In this document: piece by piece, positions 11,461 through 22,889 of the stretch
How the letters are laid out: every line of letters starts with the position of its first letter
Numbering within the stretch: the stretch's first letter is position 1
Source: Sinotaia quadrata
Lineage: Eukaryota > Mollusca > Gastropoda > Architaenioglossa > Viviparidae
Assembly (NCBI GenBank): GCA_028829895.1
Contig: CM054181.1
Location: 8,172,001-8,236,000 of the forward strand
Direction: 5' to 3'
Length of the DNA: 64,000 bases
Position numbers and translations under genes: made by a program
Notes under the pieces: generated by a model
Told to the model about the DNA's origin: nothing
Databases searched by the model: none
The model's input: only the letters and a program-made list of their open reading frames with translations

Positions 11461-11970
11461 ATTTTGCAATGGACAGTGTTTGAATGGCATTTCTAGCTGA
11501 CGAGAATATGCAATTGGAGTTCATCACTCACTAACAACTTGTAGGCAAGGCGTGAAGAAAATATGTCACTTATATTATCTTTCGTCTGACAATCGGCTGA
11601 CCAAATGTATTTAAAATCAGAGTTTCGTCACTCACTGACGCGCTAAAAATGTGGCATTCAAAAGTCGGAAAGGGTGGCCACTAGTCTACTGACATCATGA
11701 AATGGAATTCAGACACCCACATAATCCAGAACAAATGGTGCTAACAGGAACTCGAGCGCGACTGCGAAATTTTCGAAATTTGAAAACAGATTTAAATCCC
11801 CAAATCAAACATCCAGACCCAACAATGTATATTCAATATTTCATTTCTGCATGTAGTGGTGGTTGTGTGTGTGTTTGTGTGTGTGTGTGTGGGGGGGTAG
11901 GTGCAAAGTTCGAAACTTTGCTCTAAAATTGTTAACGAGTTGTCTGATAACATACAGTCAAAATGCAACA
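11461..11970. other. Unique sequence with GT/G-rich run
   Basis: A short imperfect GT tract ending in a G run lies at 11,862-11,897. Flanking frames are translations of it. Nothing else seen. Confidence 0.5.
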
Positions 11971-12834
11971 AAAGTCGTAATGACAAGGTTATAAAAAATC
12001 AGCAAATAGTCATTAATGAGTTTGTCGTAGGCAAGCAGGACACAGTTAATGAGTTGGTCATAAGTAAATAGTAAATAGTTAATAAGTTGATCGTAAGCAA
12101 GCAGTAAAGAGTTGTTAATTAATTGATAGTTAGCAAACAGTAAAGAATTGTTAAATAATTGATACTTGGCAAGCAGTAAAGAGTTGTTTATGAGTTGATA
12201 TTTAGCAAGCAGTAAACAGTTTTTAATGAGTTGGTCGTTAGCAATCAGTAAACAGTTAATAAGTTGGTCGTTATCAATCAGTAAACAGTTAATAAGTTGG
12301 TCGTTATCAATCAGTAAACAGTTAATAAGTTGGTCGTTAACAATCAGTAAACAGTTAATAAGTTGGTCGTTAACAATCAGTAAACAGTTAATAAGTTGGT
12401 CGTTATCAATCAGTAAACAGTTAATAAGTTGGTCGTTATCAATCAGTAAACTGTTAATAAGTTGGTCGTTATCAATCAGTAAACAGTTAATAAGTTGGTC
12501 GTTATCAATCAGTAAACTGTTAATAAGTTGGTCGTTATCAATCAGTAAACAGTTAATAAGTTGGTCGTTAACAATCAGTAAACAGTTAATAAGTTGGTCG
12601 TTATCAATCAGTAAACAGTTAATAAGTTGGTCGTTATCAATCAGTAAACAGTTAATAAATTGGTCGTTATCAATCAGTAAACAGTTAATAAGTTGGTCGT
12701 TATCAATCAGTAAACAGTTAATAAGTTGGTCGTTAACAATCAGTAAACAGTTAATAAATTGGTCGTTATCAATCAGTAAACAGTTAATAAATTGGTCGTT
12801 ATCAATCAGTAAACAGTTAATAAGTTGGTCGTAG
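11971..12834. repeat. 33-bp minisatellite, about 25 copies
   Basis: gttggtcgttatcaatcagt repeats every 33 bp. From about 12,230 to 12,834 the copies are nearly identical (variants gttatc/gttaac, aacagtt/aactgtt); from 11,990 to 12,230 they are diverged. Because 33 is divisible by three, long frames stay open on both strands: 316 codons on minus with an 11-residue period (NDQLINCLLID) and 202 codons on plus. These are repeat artefacts, not supported genes. Confidence 0.97.
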
Positions 12835-12898
12835 TCAAAATAATAGTAAAACGTCGTGACTGAATGCCGAAAATAAGCAGAGAAAAATCGTACATGCC

Positions 12899-13137
12899 TT
12901 GTTAGCAAATGATAAAGAGCATTAGGCGAAGTTATTATTTCTTCCGTGTTATCAAATGATAAAGAGCAAATAGGCGAAGTTATTATAGTTTCCTTGTTAT
13001 CAAATGATAAAGAGCAATAGGCGAAGTTATTATTGTTTCCTTGTTATCAAATGATAAAGGGCAATAGGCGATGTTATTATTGTTTCCTTGTTATCAAATG
13101 ATAAAGAGCAATAGGCGAAGTTATTATTGTTTCCTTG
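12899..13137. repeat. 47-bp minisatellite, 5 copies
   Basis: gttatcaaatgataaagagc recurs at 12,901, 12,948, 12,996, 13,043 and 13,090, almost invariant. Confidence 0.95.
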
Positions 13138-13484
13138 AGCAATGTTGAGTTTCTCTTTGATAATCCTCCACCATCGTAAAGAATGATGTTTTTATCCCCC
13201 CAAAAAACACAAAAATAATATATATATACAGTTTTAAAGAAAAGAAACAATAAAATAATTAGTTATATTACTGAAATATCTCTTGTGTGATTATCTTATT
13301 AAATAAATTCCGCATACTAAAATCATAAAACTGCTGCTAACTACTTTCTCGCAGAACCATTGTCAATCCTCCACATTATTTTCTGTCCAGATTAGAAAAT
13401 TTGGCACGTTCTGAGCCCCCAGGTGAAATTAACCACTGGCAATTAAGGAGAAAATAATATTGCATGAAACCTGCACTAAATGTA
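13138..13484. other. AT-rich unique sequence
   Basis: Includes a short tatata run near 13,221. No feature seen. Confidence 0.5.
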
Positions 13485-13595
13485 TTACCTAATCACTACA
13501 CTACAGTTATGATTACTTAACACTACACTACAGTTATGATTACTTAACACTACACTACAGTTATGATTACTTAACACTACACTACATGTAATGAT
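13485..13595. repeat. 27-bp minisatellite, locus 1, about 4 copies
   Basis: cactacactacagttatgat repeats every 27 bp and the array stops at cactacactacatg. Unit and right-hand terminus are the same as at 15,214-15,450. Confidence 0.95.
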
Positions 13596-13779
13596 TACTG
13601 TTATGAGTCTGATAAAATCCGTGTCATGACTTCTTGACCCACTTGCTGTTTTCAAAAATTAAATTTTGAAACTTCCTTTGTTAAAGTTCTCCCATGATAC
13701 ATCAGTATCGAGAAGCTTCTGGCAAAGAGGTCAGGACGTTATGTAACTTTAGGCCATTGTCTAGATTCTCGAACCAACC

Positions 13780-13973
13780 ACATACCACGTGACCCGTCAC
13801 GTGACGCGCTTTATGCATTTTAATAAATACAGTAGACGCGCCTAATTTGTCACTCCGAAATCCAATCCGGCAACAGTCGTCTCGTGTACCTGTACAGCCG
13901 CATATTCGTCGAGTCAATGGAGGAACACTGACGCTATTTTGCTCTGAAGATAACACTTCGACTTCTCGCAAAG
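13780..13973 (+). promoter_or_regulatory. Promoter-like CpG patch with paired CACGTG boxes
   Basis: Two cacgtg E-boxes lie 12 bp apart (13,786 and 13,798), the second within the perfect palindrome gtcacgtgac. An AT-rich tttaataaata follows at about 13,819, then a GC-richer CpG-containing stretch ends at a donor-like cgcaaag|gtactg (gt at 13,974). This could be a promoter and first exon, but no transcript evidence exists and the ATGs in it close quickly. Confidence 0.3.
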
Positions 13974-15213
13974 GTACTGCATTTATTTAATTGTATCTTG
14001 CATTTTGAACCATGTATGTAATTTTGTGCTATTCATGCTACTTTAGCTTAAGCACGGTTCGCCTGTAAATGACAAAACCTATAAGTTATTGTATATAAGT
14101 TATTGTAACTCCTTTTCATTGTAACTTTAATTTATATAACTTTAAATTCACTTGTGCCAGGAGTGTCTGTGCACGACATGAATTTCCTTTGTAATTCAAA
14201 TTATTGCGTGTAATTTTAATGTTAAATTGTGAAGCGCTTTGCTTGATTTGAATTGTTCCTTTGTATGAACTCTGAATTTTAACATTGTAAATATTTGGTA
14301 ATTCATATGTCATGTACTGTTAAATGTAACATACGTGAAATCATTTATATCTTTGGATCTAAATTGTAAACGACGCGTTAGTCGAATTTCTAACTCAAAG
14401 CATTTAAATACGAATCGTGCTTAGGTTGGGCGAACCTTAAACGCAGAACGATTACGAGAACAATCTTGTTTTCAGGTCGGTCCCTGGTTCCTGATTCCTA
14501 GTACCTATTTCGATGCCTGGTTCCGAACTCCCAGAGTCGAGTTCTTCTCCGATTACCGTCCTACTGCCATTGTGTTGACGCGCGGGTCTCACACCCTTGT
14601 CTTCACTCACATTCTTCGTCCGGCTTGGTGACTGAGAGACAGTTTCTACCTATGCTAGTGTGCATTTTGCCGACGATGATAAGTGAGGTGGACTGGTTTG
14701 GACTGGATTTGGAACTCACGTGGTGTCAATCAAAAGCTAAGTACTAAAGGAAGGAACAAAAATCACAAGGAACATTTCTTGGCATATTTCTCAAAGAACA
14801 TTGACAAGCATTATTTAATTGCCTAGTAGAATTAGACTTCACGCTCGTGTATTGATTATTTTGTTAATTGTTAAATTTTATTAAATCTTATTTTAATTGT
14901 TAAACCTCTTTGTAGTACATTTTTATGCATAATAGACCTAAAATTACATGGTTTGGATGGGGGCGATTGAGCTGAATGACGTAACGAATGCATATTAATT
15001 AAGAGGAATTTAACGACTCCAAGCCAGCTTTTGTACGCAAGTTGTCAGTTCGTAAATCTGTTGTCTGCACTACAAGACGCATTTTTAAGTTAGTCGAATG
15101 ATAATTTGGGCAACCTGTGTAGGATAGAGAGAAGGAATTAATTTAATCTATCATTTTTAAAGTCCTTAAAAATCCTAGGCAGGGTCTATAAAGAAATACT
15201 GGAAACGTAACAA
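13974..15213. other. Unique sequence between the two 27-bp satellite loci
   Basis: AT-rich apart from 14,440-14,700. A 13-bp inverted pair, taagcacggttcg at 14,049 and cgaatcgtgctta at 14,411 (one mismatch), could mark a decayed short transposon, but I find no target duplication. Confidence 0.35.
14476..14690 (+). other. Candidate second exon, non-coding or unknown
   Basis: Preceded by an acceptor-like cttgttttcag ending at 14,475. One frame is open from the acceptor for about 51 codons, to a TGA near 14,629, and matches no family I know. With the donor-like site at 13,974 it would define an intron of about 500 bp. Weak; chance is a real alternative. Confidence 0.2.
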
Positions 15214-15450
15214 TTACTTAACACTACACTACAGCTATGATTACTTAACACTACACTACAGTTATGATTACTTAACACTACACTACAGTTATGATTACTT
15301 AACACTACACTACAGTTATGATTACTTAACACTACACTACAGTTATGATTACTTAACACTACACTACAGTTATGATTACTTAACACTACACTACAGTTAT
15401 GATTACTTAACACTACACTACAGTTATGATTACTTAACACTACACTACAT
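15214..15450. repeat. 27-bp minisatellite, locus 2, about 9 copies
   Basis: Same unit as 13,485-13,595 (cactacactacagttatgat) and the same terminal cactacactacatg. The minus frame 15,186-15,440 is a nine-residue periodic translation of it. Confidence 0.97.
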
Positions 15451-15508
15451 GAAAGGAAACTTTATAACATTGAATGTTAGGTATAGACATAATTACAAAA
15501 TGTCGACC

Positions 15509-15622
15509 AGTTCATAGACATAAAAGTGAATTTTATAGCACTGAAGGTTATATATAATATAGACCTCTTTGTTCACCAGTTCATAGACATAAAAGTGAAT
15601 TTTATAGCACTGAAGGTACAAA
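15509..15622. repeat. 67-bp duplication
   Basis: Two copies of ccagttcatagacataaaag followed by tatagcactgaaggt, beginning at about 15,510 and 15,577. Confidence 0.9.
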
Positions 15623-15699
15623 TTACGGCATGCACGGTCCCTAGACTGTAGTTGGAACACATCACGTGATGGAACATTGTGAACACCTTTTAGCCTATG

Positions 15700-16310
15700 C
15701 TGCAGCTGAAACACTGAAGTAACGCTAAAGTTTTTGTACTTTATCATGGCTAACTGAAGTAACGCTAAAATGCTTGTGCTTTTCATGGCTAACTGAAGTA
15801 ACATAAAATGTTTGTGCTTTTCAAGGCTAATTGGAGATGTAAAAGTTTTGGACTTATCAGGGCTAACTGAAATAGTGCTGAAGTTTTGGTACTTATAACG
15901 GCTAAATGAAATAGTGCTGAAGATTTGGTACTTATCATGGCTAACTGAAATAGTGCTAAAATTTTGGTACTTATCATGGCTACCTGAAATAGTGCTGAAG
16001 TTTTGGTACTTATCATGGCTAACTTAAGTAGTGCTGAAGTTTTGGTACTTATCATGGCTAACTGAAATAGGGGTAAAGTTTTGGTACTTATCATGGCTAA
16101 CTGAAATAGGGGTATAGTTTTGGTACTTATCATGGCTAACTGAAATAGGGTAAAGTTTTGGTACTTATCATGGCTAACTGAAATAGGGGTACAGTTTTGG
16201 TACTTATCATGGCTAACTGAAATAGGGGTACAGTTTTGGTACTTATCATGGCTAACTGAAATAGGGGTAAAGTTTTGGTACTTATCATGGCTAACTGAAG
16301 AAGTTTTGTG
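15700..16310. repeat. 39-bp minisatellite, about 15 copies
   Basis: ttttggtacttatcatggct recurs every 39 bp, homogeneous from about 15,900. The left copies, near 15,700-15,850, are diverged and shortened. Divisibility by three gives the 175-codon minus frame with a 13-residue period. Confidence 0.95.
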
Positions 16311-16484
16311 CTTCACGACCCACTCACTGACTTTCCCTCTAATTTATAAACCATGCAGTAAGTAATCTGCTCGCGTTTTAGCTGACAGTGTTTCGTTCGC
16401 TGTTATCCGGCGGTCAGTCGGACACCAATGTCTGGTCTCATTCAAGGAAGCACAATGGAGCTCAAGGTTTAGCGTCATGGCATA

Positions 16485-16522
16485 ATGCAGAATTAACATT
16501 ATTGTTAATGTTAATTCTGCAT
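16485..16522. other. 17-bp perfect hairpin, 4-nt loop
   Basis: atgcagaattaacatta (16,485-16,501) is followed by ttgt and the exact reverse complement ending at 16,522. It lacks the flanking T run of a simple terminator and sits at the edge of the AT-rich repeats that follow. Confidence 0.9.
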
Positions 16523-16529
16523 AATATAT

Positions 16530-16800
16530 ATAATAACTTTCATACAACATAGATAAAATAATTTTCATAGAATATAATCACTTTTATACAACATAAAATA
16601 TAACTTCTACAACATACCATATAATAACTTTCATACATTTTACAATATAATAGTTTTGTACAGCATACAATTCAATAACTTTCATACAACATACAATTTA
16701 ACTTTCACACAGCATGCAATATAAAATTTTTTATACTGTATTCAATATAAAATATTTTCATTTTATTTCATAAAATGATATAATAACATTCATCTAAAAT
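16530..16800. repeat. Degenerate AT-rich repeats, about 35 bp
   Basis: Variants of ataactttcatacaacataca recur about seven times with irregular spacing. Confidence 0.65.
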
Positions 16801-16894
16801 GAAATATATTTTAGTAATTTGGATTTAACTATCCAAAAGACAGAAAATATCATTTCAGGTTTAATTCCTGTGCAGTGTAGGACTGGTGACCTTT

Positions 16895-17050
16895 TCATGG
16901 TTACAACACTGCGGGTCCATGGTTACAACACAGTATCATGGTCCATGGTTACAACACAGTGTATCATGGTCCATGGTTGCAACACAGTGTGTCATGGTCC
17001 ATGGTTACAACACAGTGAATTATGGTCCATGGTTACAACACAGTGTATCT
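16895..17050. repeat. 28-bp minisatellite, about 6 copies
   Basis: catggtccatggttacaaca recurs at 26-28 bp intervals (16,921, 16,947, 16,975 and onward). It shares gttacaacacagtg with the 47-bp array that follows. Confidence 0.93.
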
Positions 17051-17552
17051 CTTGAAAACACAAATTACAAAAACTTTTTAACTCCATAGTTACATTGTAT
17101 CTGATGAAAACACAACAACTTTTTAACTCCATAGTTACAACACAGTGTATGTCATGAAAACACAGTAACATTTTTAACACTATAATTACAACACTGTGTA
17201 GTTCATGACAATACAATAATTTTATTGGTCCATTGTTACAACAAAGTGTATCTGATCAAAACACAAATTTTAAGCCCATAGTTACAACACAGTGCATCTC
17301 ATGAAAAGACAATATTTTAAGCCCATAGTTACAACACAGTGCATCTCATGAAAAGACAATATTTTAAGCCCATAGTTACAACACAGTGCATCTCATGAAA
17401 AGACAATATTTTAAGCCCATAGTTACAACACAGTGCATCTCATGAAAAGACAACATTTTATCCCCCTAGTTACAGCACAGTGTAGTTCATGACAATACAG
17501 GAACTTTAATAAGTCCATGGTTACAACACAGTGTGTCTCATGAAAATACAAT
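17051..17552. repeat. 47-51-bp minisatellite, about 10 copies
   Basis: The core gttacaacacagtg is joined to ctcatgaaaagacaatattt. Four central copies (17,281-17,455) are almost identical at 47 bp; the flanking copies are diverged. Confidence 0.93.
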
Positions 17553-17636
17553 CACTTTAGAGTCATTAAAGTATGGACCACTTTAGAGTCATTAAAGTAT
17601 GGACCACTTTAGAGTCATTAAAGTATGGACCACTTT
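17553..17636. repeat. 26-bp minisatellite, 3 copies
   Basis: cactttagagtcattaaagt at 17,553, 17,579 and 17,605. Confidence 0.95.
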
Positions 17637-17772
17637 TGGTCACCAAGACTGGGTAGAACGTCTTAATGTTTCAGAGCTATATAATTGTTTGTTTGAACAA
17701 AACTGACGCAAATTCAGCACACCCCATTGGTCTACTTCAAAGATGTGAAGAACATTACTTCATGGTTTCTTT

Positions 17773-17864
17773 TACACACACGCACGCACACACGCACACA
17801 CACGCACGCACGCACACACACACGTACGTACACACACACGCACACACACACACACACACATAAG
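17773..17864. repeat. Imperfect (CA)n/(CG) microsatellite
   Basis: Alternating ca with interspersed cg and cacg steps. Long frames across it are artefacts. Confidence 0.95.
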
Positions 17865-18190
17865 CACACTTCTATCTATCTGTCTACCCGCCCACTTATT
17901 GGTCTTCACGTAGTTTGTCCGAGAGCGCCGAGGGCGAACAGTAGAGAGAAATTTGCTGGCTTGGTGTCTTGGCTCAAATCCTAGGACTAGAGTCACTAGA
18001 CAGTTCGAGAGGACTTGTTTCCACAAAGGTGACGACCCCCCTCCCATTCCTCCTCTCAGCAACTCTGTCCTTCCCTTTCCTTAGCCTCGTGCTTCTCAGA
18101 TGATGGTGCCCGGGTATTTGACACCCGGCGATTAGTAACTCACCTCGGTTTGAAGGGAGTTTACTATTTCTTGATTTGTCACGCACCTCT
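17865..18190. other. Unique, GC-richer sequence
   Basis: Contains ggctcaaatcctaggac, which resembles a tRNA B box, but no matching A box or fold was found. No gene called. Confidence 0.4.
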
Positions 18191-18435
18191 TCGTCTCTAG
18201 CCCCTGTCACACATCTCTTCTTAAGCCTCGCCTCTGTTACACACTTTTTCCCTAGCACCTGTCACACATTTTTTCTCTAGCCCCTGCCACACATTTTGTC
18301 TCTAGCCATACACTCCTTTTTCTCTAGCCACACACTCCTTTTTCTCTAGCCCCTGCCACACATTTTTTCTCTAGCCATACACTCCTTTTTCTCTAGCCCC
18401 TGTAATATACTCATCCCTTCGTCTCTAGCTCCGGT
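18191..18435. repeat. Degenerate 20-30-bp repeats
   Basis: tctctagcccctgtcacaca and the shortened ctagccacacactcctttt alternate irregularly about ten times. Confidence 0.85.
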
Positions 18436-18668
18436 CACATACTCCATTGTCATAGACATAACTGGCCTGTCACGGTCCTAGATAGCAGTGTCCTTATAAA
18501 GGGCAATAAATAAATACGTATATTAATAAGCAAAAGTTTTGCTATTGTTGTTTTCATTAGACAATCTCAGTCATATAACTGAACCATATTCACAAGTTGA
18601 AAAAAATATCAATTTCTTTTTTTTTTCTTGTCAGTGTGATTGCTTCCTTGTTTGTTTTGCCAACCAGC

Positions 18669-19088
18669 CTCTTGTTGTCTCCCTTCTTGTTATGATTGTT
18701 CTTTATATATCAGCCTATGTTGTCTCCCTTCTTGTTATGTTTGTTCTTTAAATATCAGCCTCTTGTTGTCTCCCTTCTTGTTATGATTGTTCTTTATATA
18801 TCAGCCTATGTTGTCTCCCTTCTTGTTATGTTTGTTCTTTATATATCAGTCTATGTTGTCTCCCTTCTTGTTATGTTTGTTCTTTATATATCAGCCTCTT
18901 GTTGTCTCCCTTCTTGTTATGATTGTTCTTTATATATCAGCCTATGTTGTCTCCCTTCTTGTTATGTTTGTTCTTTATATATCAGCCTATGTTGTCTCCC
19001 TTCTTGTTATGTTTGTTCTTTATATATCAGCCTATGTTGTCTCCCTTCTTGTTATGATTGTTCTTTATATATCAGCCTATGTTGTCAC
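18669..19088. repeat. 45-bp minisatellite, about 9 copies
   Basis: ttgtctcccttcttgttatg recurs every 45 bp (18,675, 18,720 and onward), with variants tatgattg/tatgtttg and cctatg/cctcttg. The Val/Leu-rich open frames on plus have a 15-residue period and are artefacts. Confidence 0.96.
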
Positions 19089-19267
19089 GATATTGTCGCT
19101 TGTTTAAAATATTGTGAGCAACAATATTTCATAATTAAATTTCAAACGTTGAAATCTTTAAAACCGACCACCACCACCAAAATCACCACAACACACACTT
19201 TCCTTTTCCTTCTTATGCTGTAGTTTTGCTTTGCTTTGTTTCTTGATCTCACGGGTCCACGTTAACA

Positions 19268-19432
19268 GGGTGATAAATAATATGTGCGCGCGTATGCATA
19301 TGTATATATACCATGTATATATGCATGTGTCTGTGTGTGTATGCAATGTATGTGTCTGTGTGTATATGTTTTGTATGTATGTGGTCTGTGTGTATATTCC
19401 CTGTAAGTCTGTATGTGTCTCTGTGTTTATAC

Positions 19433-19481
<49 letters not shown>
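19268..19481. repeat. GT-rich tract ending in (GT)23
   Basis: Imperfect tgtatgtgtc-like sequence leads into a pure GT tract at 19,436-19,481. Confidence 0.95.
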
Positions 19482-19484
<3 letters not shown>

Positions 19485-20009
19485 GAAGCAGATTATATGT
19501 CAGGTTATCAACAATGTACTGCATACCGACTTTGTGAACGCAAGACTGTATTGAGTCCTTGAACTTCCGTACGCAGTAAAAGTTATATTATCTGTGGAAC
19601 GTGTTCAAGACACATGCATGTCGTAACAGGGCGATAAGTAAATATCCAGAAATGTAGATTGTACATCTCTGTGTGTATTTGTGTGCATGCTTGTATATTG
19701 TCAGTCATAATTCACTCGGGCGGTAAAAAAATTGTTAGGGAAAAAATCAACGATTAAGAGTTAGTTGAAAATCAACGGATAAATTCGAGCCTTTCCAAAT
19801 AAGACGTCATTCCCACTGCACCAGGCCAGGTGCGTGAAGCGTAACTGTAACAGTCATTCGGACACGTGACTGAAGTGCTAATCATGTTTCAACCAGCTGT
19901 TGACTGTTGTAATAAAATGCTGACTAATGTGACCTAAATGTTACTGTTTTACATCGAAATGCTGATATCATATATTTGGTCAGTCCTACAATCATGTGAG
20001 GTGACTCAC
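19482..20009. other. Unique sequence
   Basis: No array, no credible frame, nothing recognised. Confidence 0.5.
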
Positions 20010-20518
20010 ATAATTTTACACCAGGTTTTGTATGAATGGTGATATTAATTTTACATCAGGTGTTAATTGAATGGTGATATTAATTTTACATCAGGTGTTG
20101 TATGGATGGTGATATTAAGTTCATATCGGGTTTTGTATGAATGGTGGAATTAATTTCACAACAGCTGTTGTATGAATGGTGACATTAATTTTACACCAGG
20201 ATTTGTATGAATGGTGATATTAAGTTTACACCAGGTGTTGTATGAATGGTTAAGTTCACATCAGATTTGTATGAACTGTGATATTAATTTTACATCAGGT
20301 GTTGTATGAATGGTTAAGTTCACATCAGATTTGTATGAACTGTGATATTAATTTTACATCAGGTGCTGTATGAATGGTGATATTAATTTTACATCAGAGT
20401 GTTGTATGAATGGTGAGATTAAGTTCACATCATGTATTGTATGAATGGTGATATTAATTTTACATCAGGATGTTGTATGAATGGTGATATTAAGTTCACA
20501 TCATGTGTTGTATGAATG
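20010..20518. repeat. 35-bp minisatellite, about 14 copies
   Basis: gtatgaatggtgatattaat recurs about every 35 bp. Copies alternate ttttacatca and gttcacatca, with indels; moderately decayed. Confidence 0.93.
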
Positions 20519-20962
20519 TGACGTTTCATAACGAACACCAGCCGACATGTGCCTACGCATCTTTCTTCGTGAATAATATTTCAGCAACGAAAATGAGTTT
20601 AATGTTCTACAGTTTTTAACAAGATTTTAATCCGGGATTTTATATACAACATCCTAAAGGTTTGTTTTAAGAAATATTACGTCTTAGTTGTACTGAGTTC
20701 AGCTGTTCATGCATTTAATGTATTTTGAAGCCTTTGCAAGGAAACCTATTATATATCATTAATGTTTCAATTAAAGACCTTTTCAAATATATAAACTTGA
20801 ACAGTTCTCCATACATTTAATTAAGAAGCTTTTCTATTCACTCACGCACCCAACTCATGCACATACACATACACTCATATACACACTCACATTACTTTAA
20901 ATTTGAACTGTATTTTAAAAAAATCTGTATTAACAGATACACATGGACGAAAAGTGGAAGAA

Positions 20963-20965
<3 letters not shown>
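20519..20965. other. AT-rich unique sequence
   Basis: No feature seen apart from a short acacatacac run near 20,858-20,890. Confidence 0.5.

Positions 20966-21039
<74 letters not shown>
20966..21039. repeat. (GT)37 microsatellite
   Basis: Uninterrupted dinucleotide tract, among the longest in the window. Confidence 0.98.
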
Positions 21040-21043
<4 letters not shown>

Positions 21044-21747
21044 GCGTTACCGCGCCTGTGAATCATAATTGTCTTGTCAGAATACGTATGAGTGGGGAAC
21101 GAAATATTATAATGCAGTTTGGCTATGACAACAGAGATTATACGAGCGAAATTTACATCCGATTTTTAATCGACTTGACAATATACACTTCATCTGTCCG
21201 TCATGAAAACACAACGTCACACTCCCGTTTTTAGCGACAAGACAAATGCAATCGGCGGGACACGGGCGTACGTAAGTACCACGTAGCCAGAAAGTCTAGA
21301 TTCTAGAACGTAACATTACGATAGAACAGCTATTAATGCAATTCACAACACTGGTGTCGCCAGTATTGGTGTACTTGTTTGTTTCACTCGCCGACTTCAT
21401 GCCGACCGTCGCGCGTGCACTGCACGTCCCTGGGGGGTCCTGCCACCTCCACTCGCTCGAGCCGCGGTGATATGTCACATGTTAATTGCCTTTACCCGAT
21501 CTCAGGACAGTCTATTTGTTGACATTTTTAGAGAAAATCGCACGCGGTTCAGAGATATTCTCCGACTGATGACGTACCGTGGAATGACTCTTTCTATGGT
21601 GCTCGGACTGCGTCATAAAGTCATGAGCACGCTTAGTACGACGTACTTTCTACGATGCACGGGCTATGTCTAAAATATGTGAGTAGTTATGCTACTATGA
21701 GTAATCTAACTTCTGTTTGCCTTGCAGGGTATTTTAAAGCTCATGTG
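21040..21747. other. Unique, CpG-containing sequence
   Basis: GC-richer at 21,240-21,660. Frames at 21,296-21,478 (-) and 21,467-21,673 (+) are short and unrecognised. Confidence 0.4.
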
Positions 21748-21960
21748 TGACCTAGGACCACTGTCAGTAACGAGTTCCTCAGACTTGTAGACCTAGGACC
21801 ACTGTCAATAACGAGTTCTGAGACTTGTAGACCTAGGACCACTGTCAATAACGAGTTCTTCAGACTTGTAGACCTAGGACCACTGTCAGTAACGAGTTCC
21901 TCAGACTTGTAGACCTAGGACCACTGTCAGTAACGAGTTCCTCAGACTTGTAGACCTAGC
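21748..21960. repeat. 41-bp minisatellite, 5 copies
   Basis: cctaggaccactgtcagtaa recurs at 21,751, 21,792, 21,832 and onward, almost identical. Confidence 0.95.
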
Positions 21961-22436
21961 GACCGACTAGACAGCTCTACTCGTAACATTCTCTTTTTCC
22001 CCGTTTAATGCAGAAACTTTAAAACCAGCGTCAGCCGGTGTACATTTGGATAGCACAAGAACCTCTGCTAATTAATAACTGATACCATATTACTGTCTTG
22101 TTTCCTTAAAGTGCCATTGATTTCCTCTCTTCAAACTTTACAGTAAGTATGCATTCCGAGGCGTCAACATTGGGTTGAATGAAATAATTAATGGATAGAC
22201 ACAACCGCTGGCACGTTAAACGAAATGTTAGATGGTTAACTTGGATGGGAGCAATAATAACACTGAGAAAGGATGGAGACGCGCACATTGTGCAACTGAG
22301 AGATTATTATTATTATTTTTATTTTCTCACTTACGGCGCCCTGCAGAGACTCGGCAAGCAGAGCGAGACCTGGTGTGGGACACATGGAGCGTTGTGTGTC
22401 TGACCTACGTGTGAGCATCTTAGCGTGTAAGTCGCA

Positions 22437-22440
<4 letters not shown>
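21961..22440. other. Unique sequence
   Basis: Short overlapping frames only. A ttattattatta stretch lies near 22,305. No gene called. Confidence 0.45.
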
Positions 22441-22481
<41 letters not shown>

Positions 22482-22551
22482 ATGCATGTGCATTTATGTA
22501 TTTGCATGATTTGTACGAGTGTACGTGTGAGCATATATCTGTGTATGTGTA

Positions 22552-22596
<45 letters not shown>

Positions 22597-22635
22597 TATG
22601 TATATAATGTGTATGCCTGTATCCATGTATCTATA

Positions 22636-22671
<36 letters not shown>
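22441..22671. repeat. Three (GT)n tracts in 230 bp
   Basis: Pure tracts at 22,441-22,480, 22,557-22,593 and 22,641-22,671 are separated by degenerate tgtatgtgta-like sequence, so the block probably derives from one longer tract broken by substitutions. Confidence 0.96.
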
Positions 22672-22672
<1 letters not shown>

Positions 22673-22889
22673 ATGTGTCCGTGTCAATGAAAGTTCAGTG
22701 TGTATGTGTTCCTCTGAGTCTGTGTACCAAGACAAGTGCTTCTTGTTTTGAATACGAAATGTAATTTCACGATGATGACAACCTACAGGAGTCATTTTCA
22801 TGTAATCACGCTTTGCAGTGTACCCTCAGTTTACTCTATCTGAGGACTAGACACGAATTACAAACTGATATTCTACTTAGCTGCACAAC

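Noticed and set aside
11958..12908. 316-codon minus-strand frame as a repeat protein
   Set aside because: Entirely explained by a 33-bp satellite that also leaves the plus strand open; no start, splice or domain evidence.
14049..14423. MITE bounded by 13-bp inverted repeats
   Set aside because: Arms are short with one mismatch, no target duplication, and no second copy in the window; kept only as a remark.
16895..17552. CRISPR-like spacing of gttacaacac words
   Set aside because: The intervening segments are themselves repeated, so there are no spacers.
17940..18010. tRNA gene from the B-box-like ggctcaaatcc
   Set aside because: No A box at a fitting distance and no cloverleaf stems could be drawn.
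18696..19223. Membrane-protein-like Val/Leu-rich frames
   Set aside because: Overlapping frames of a 45-bp satellite; apparent hydrophobicity comes from the T-rich unit.
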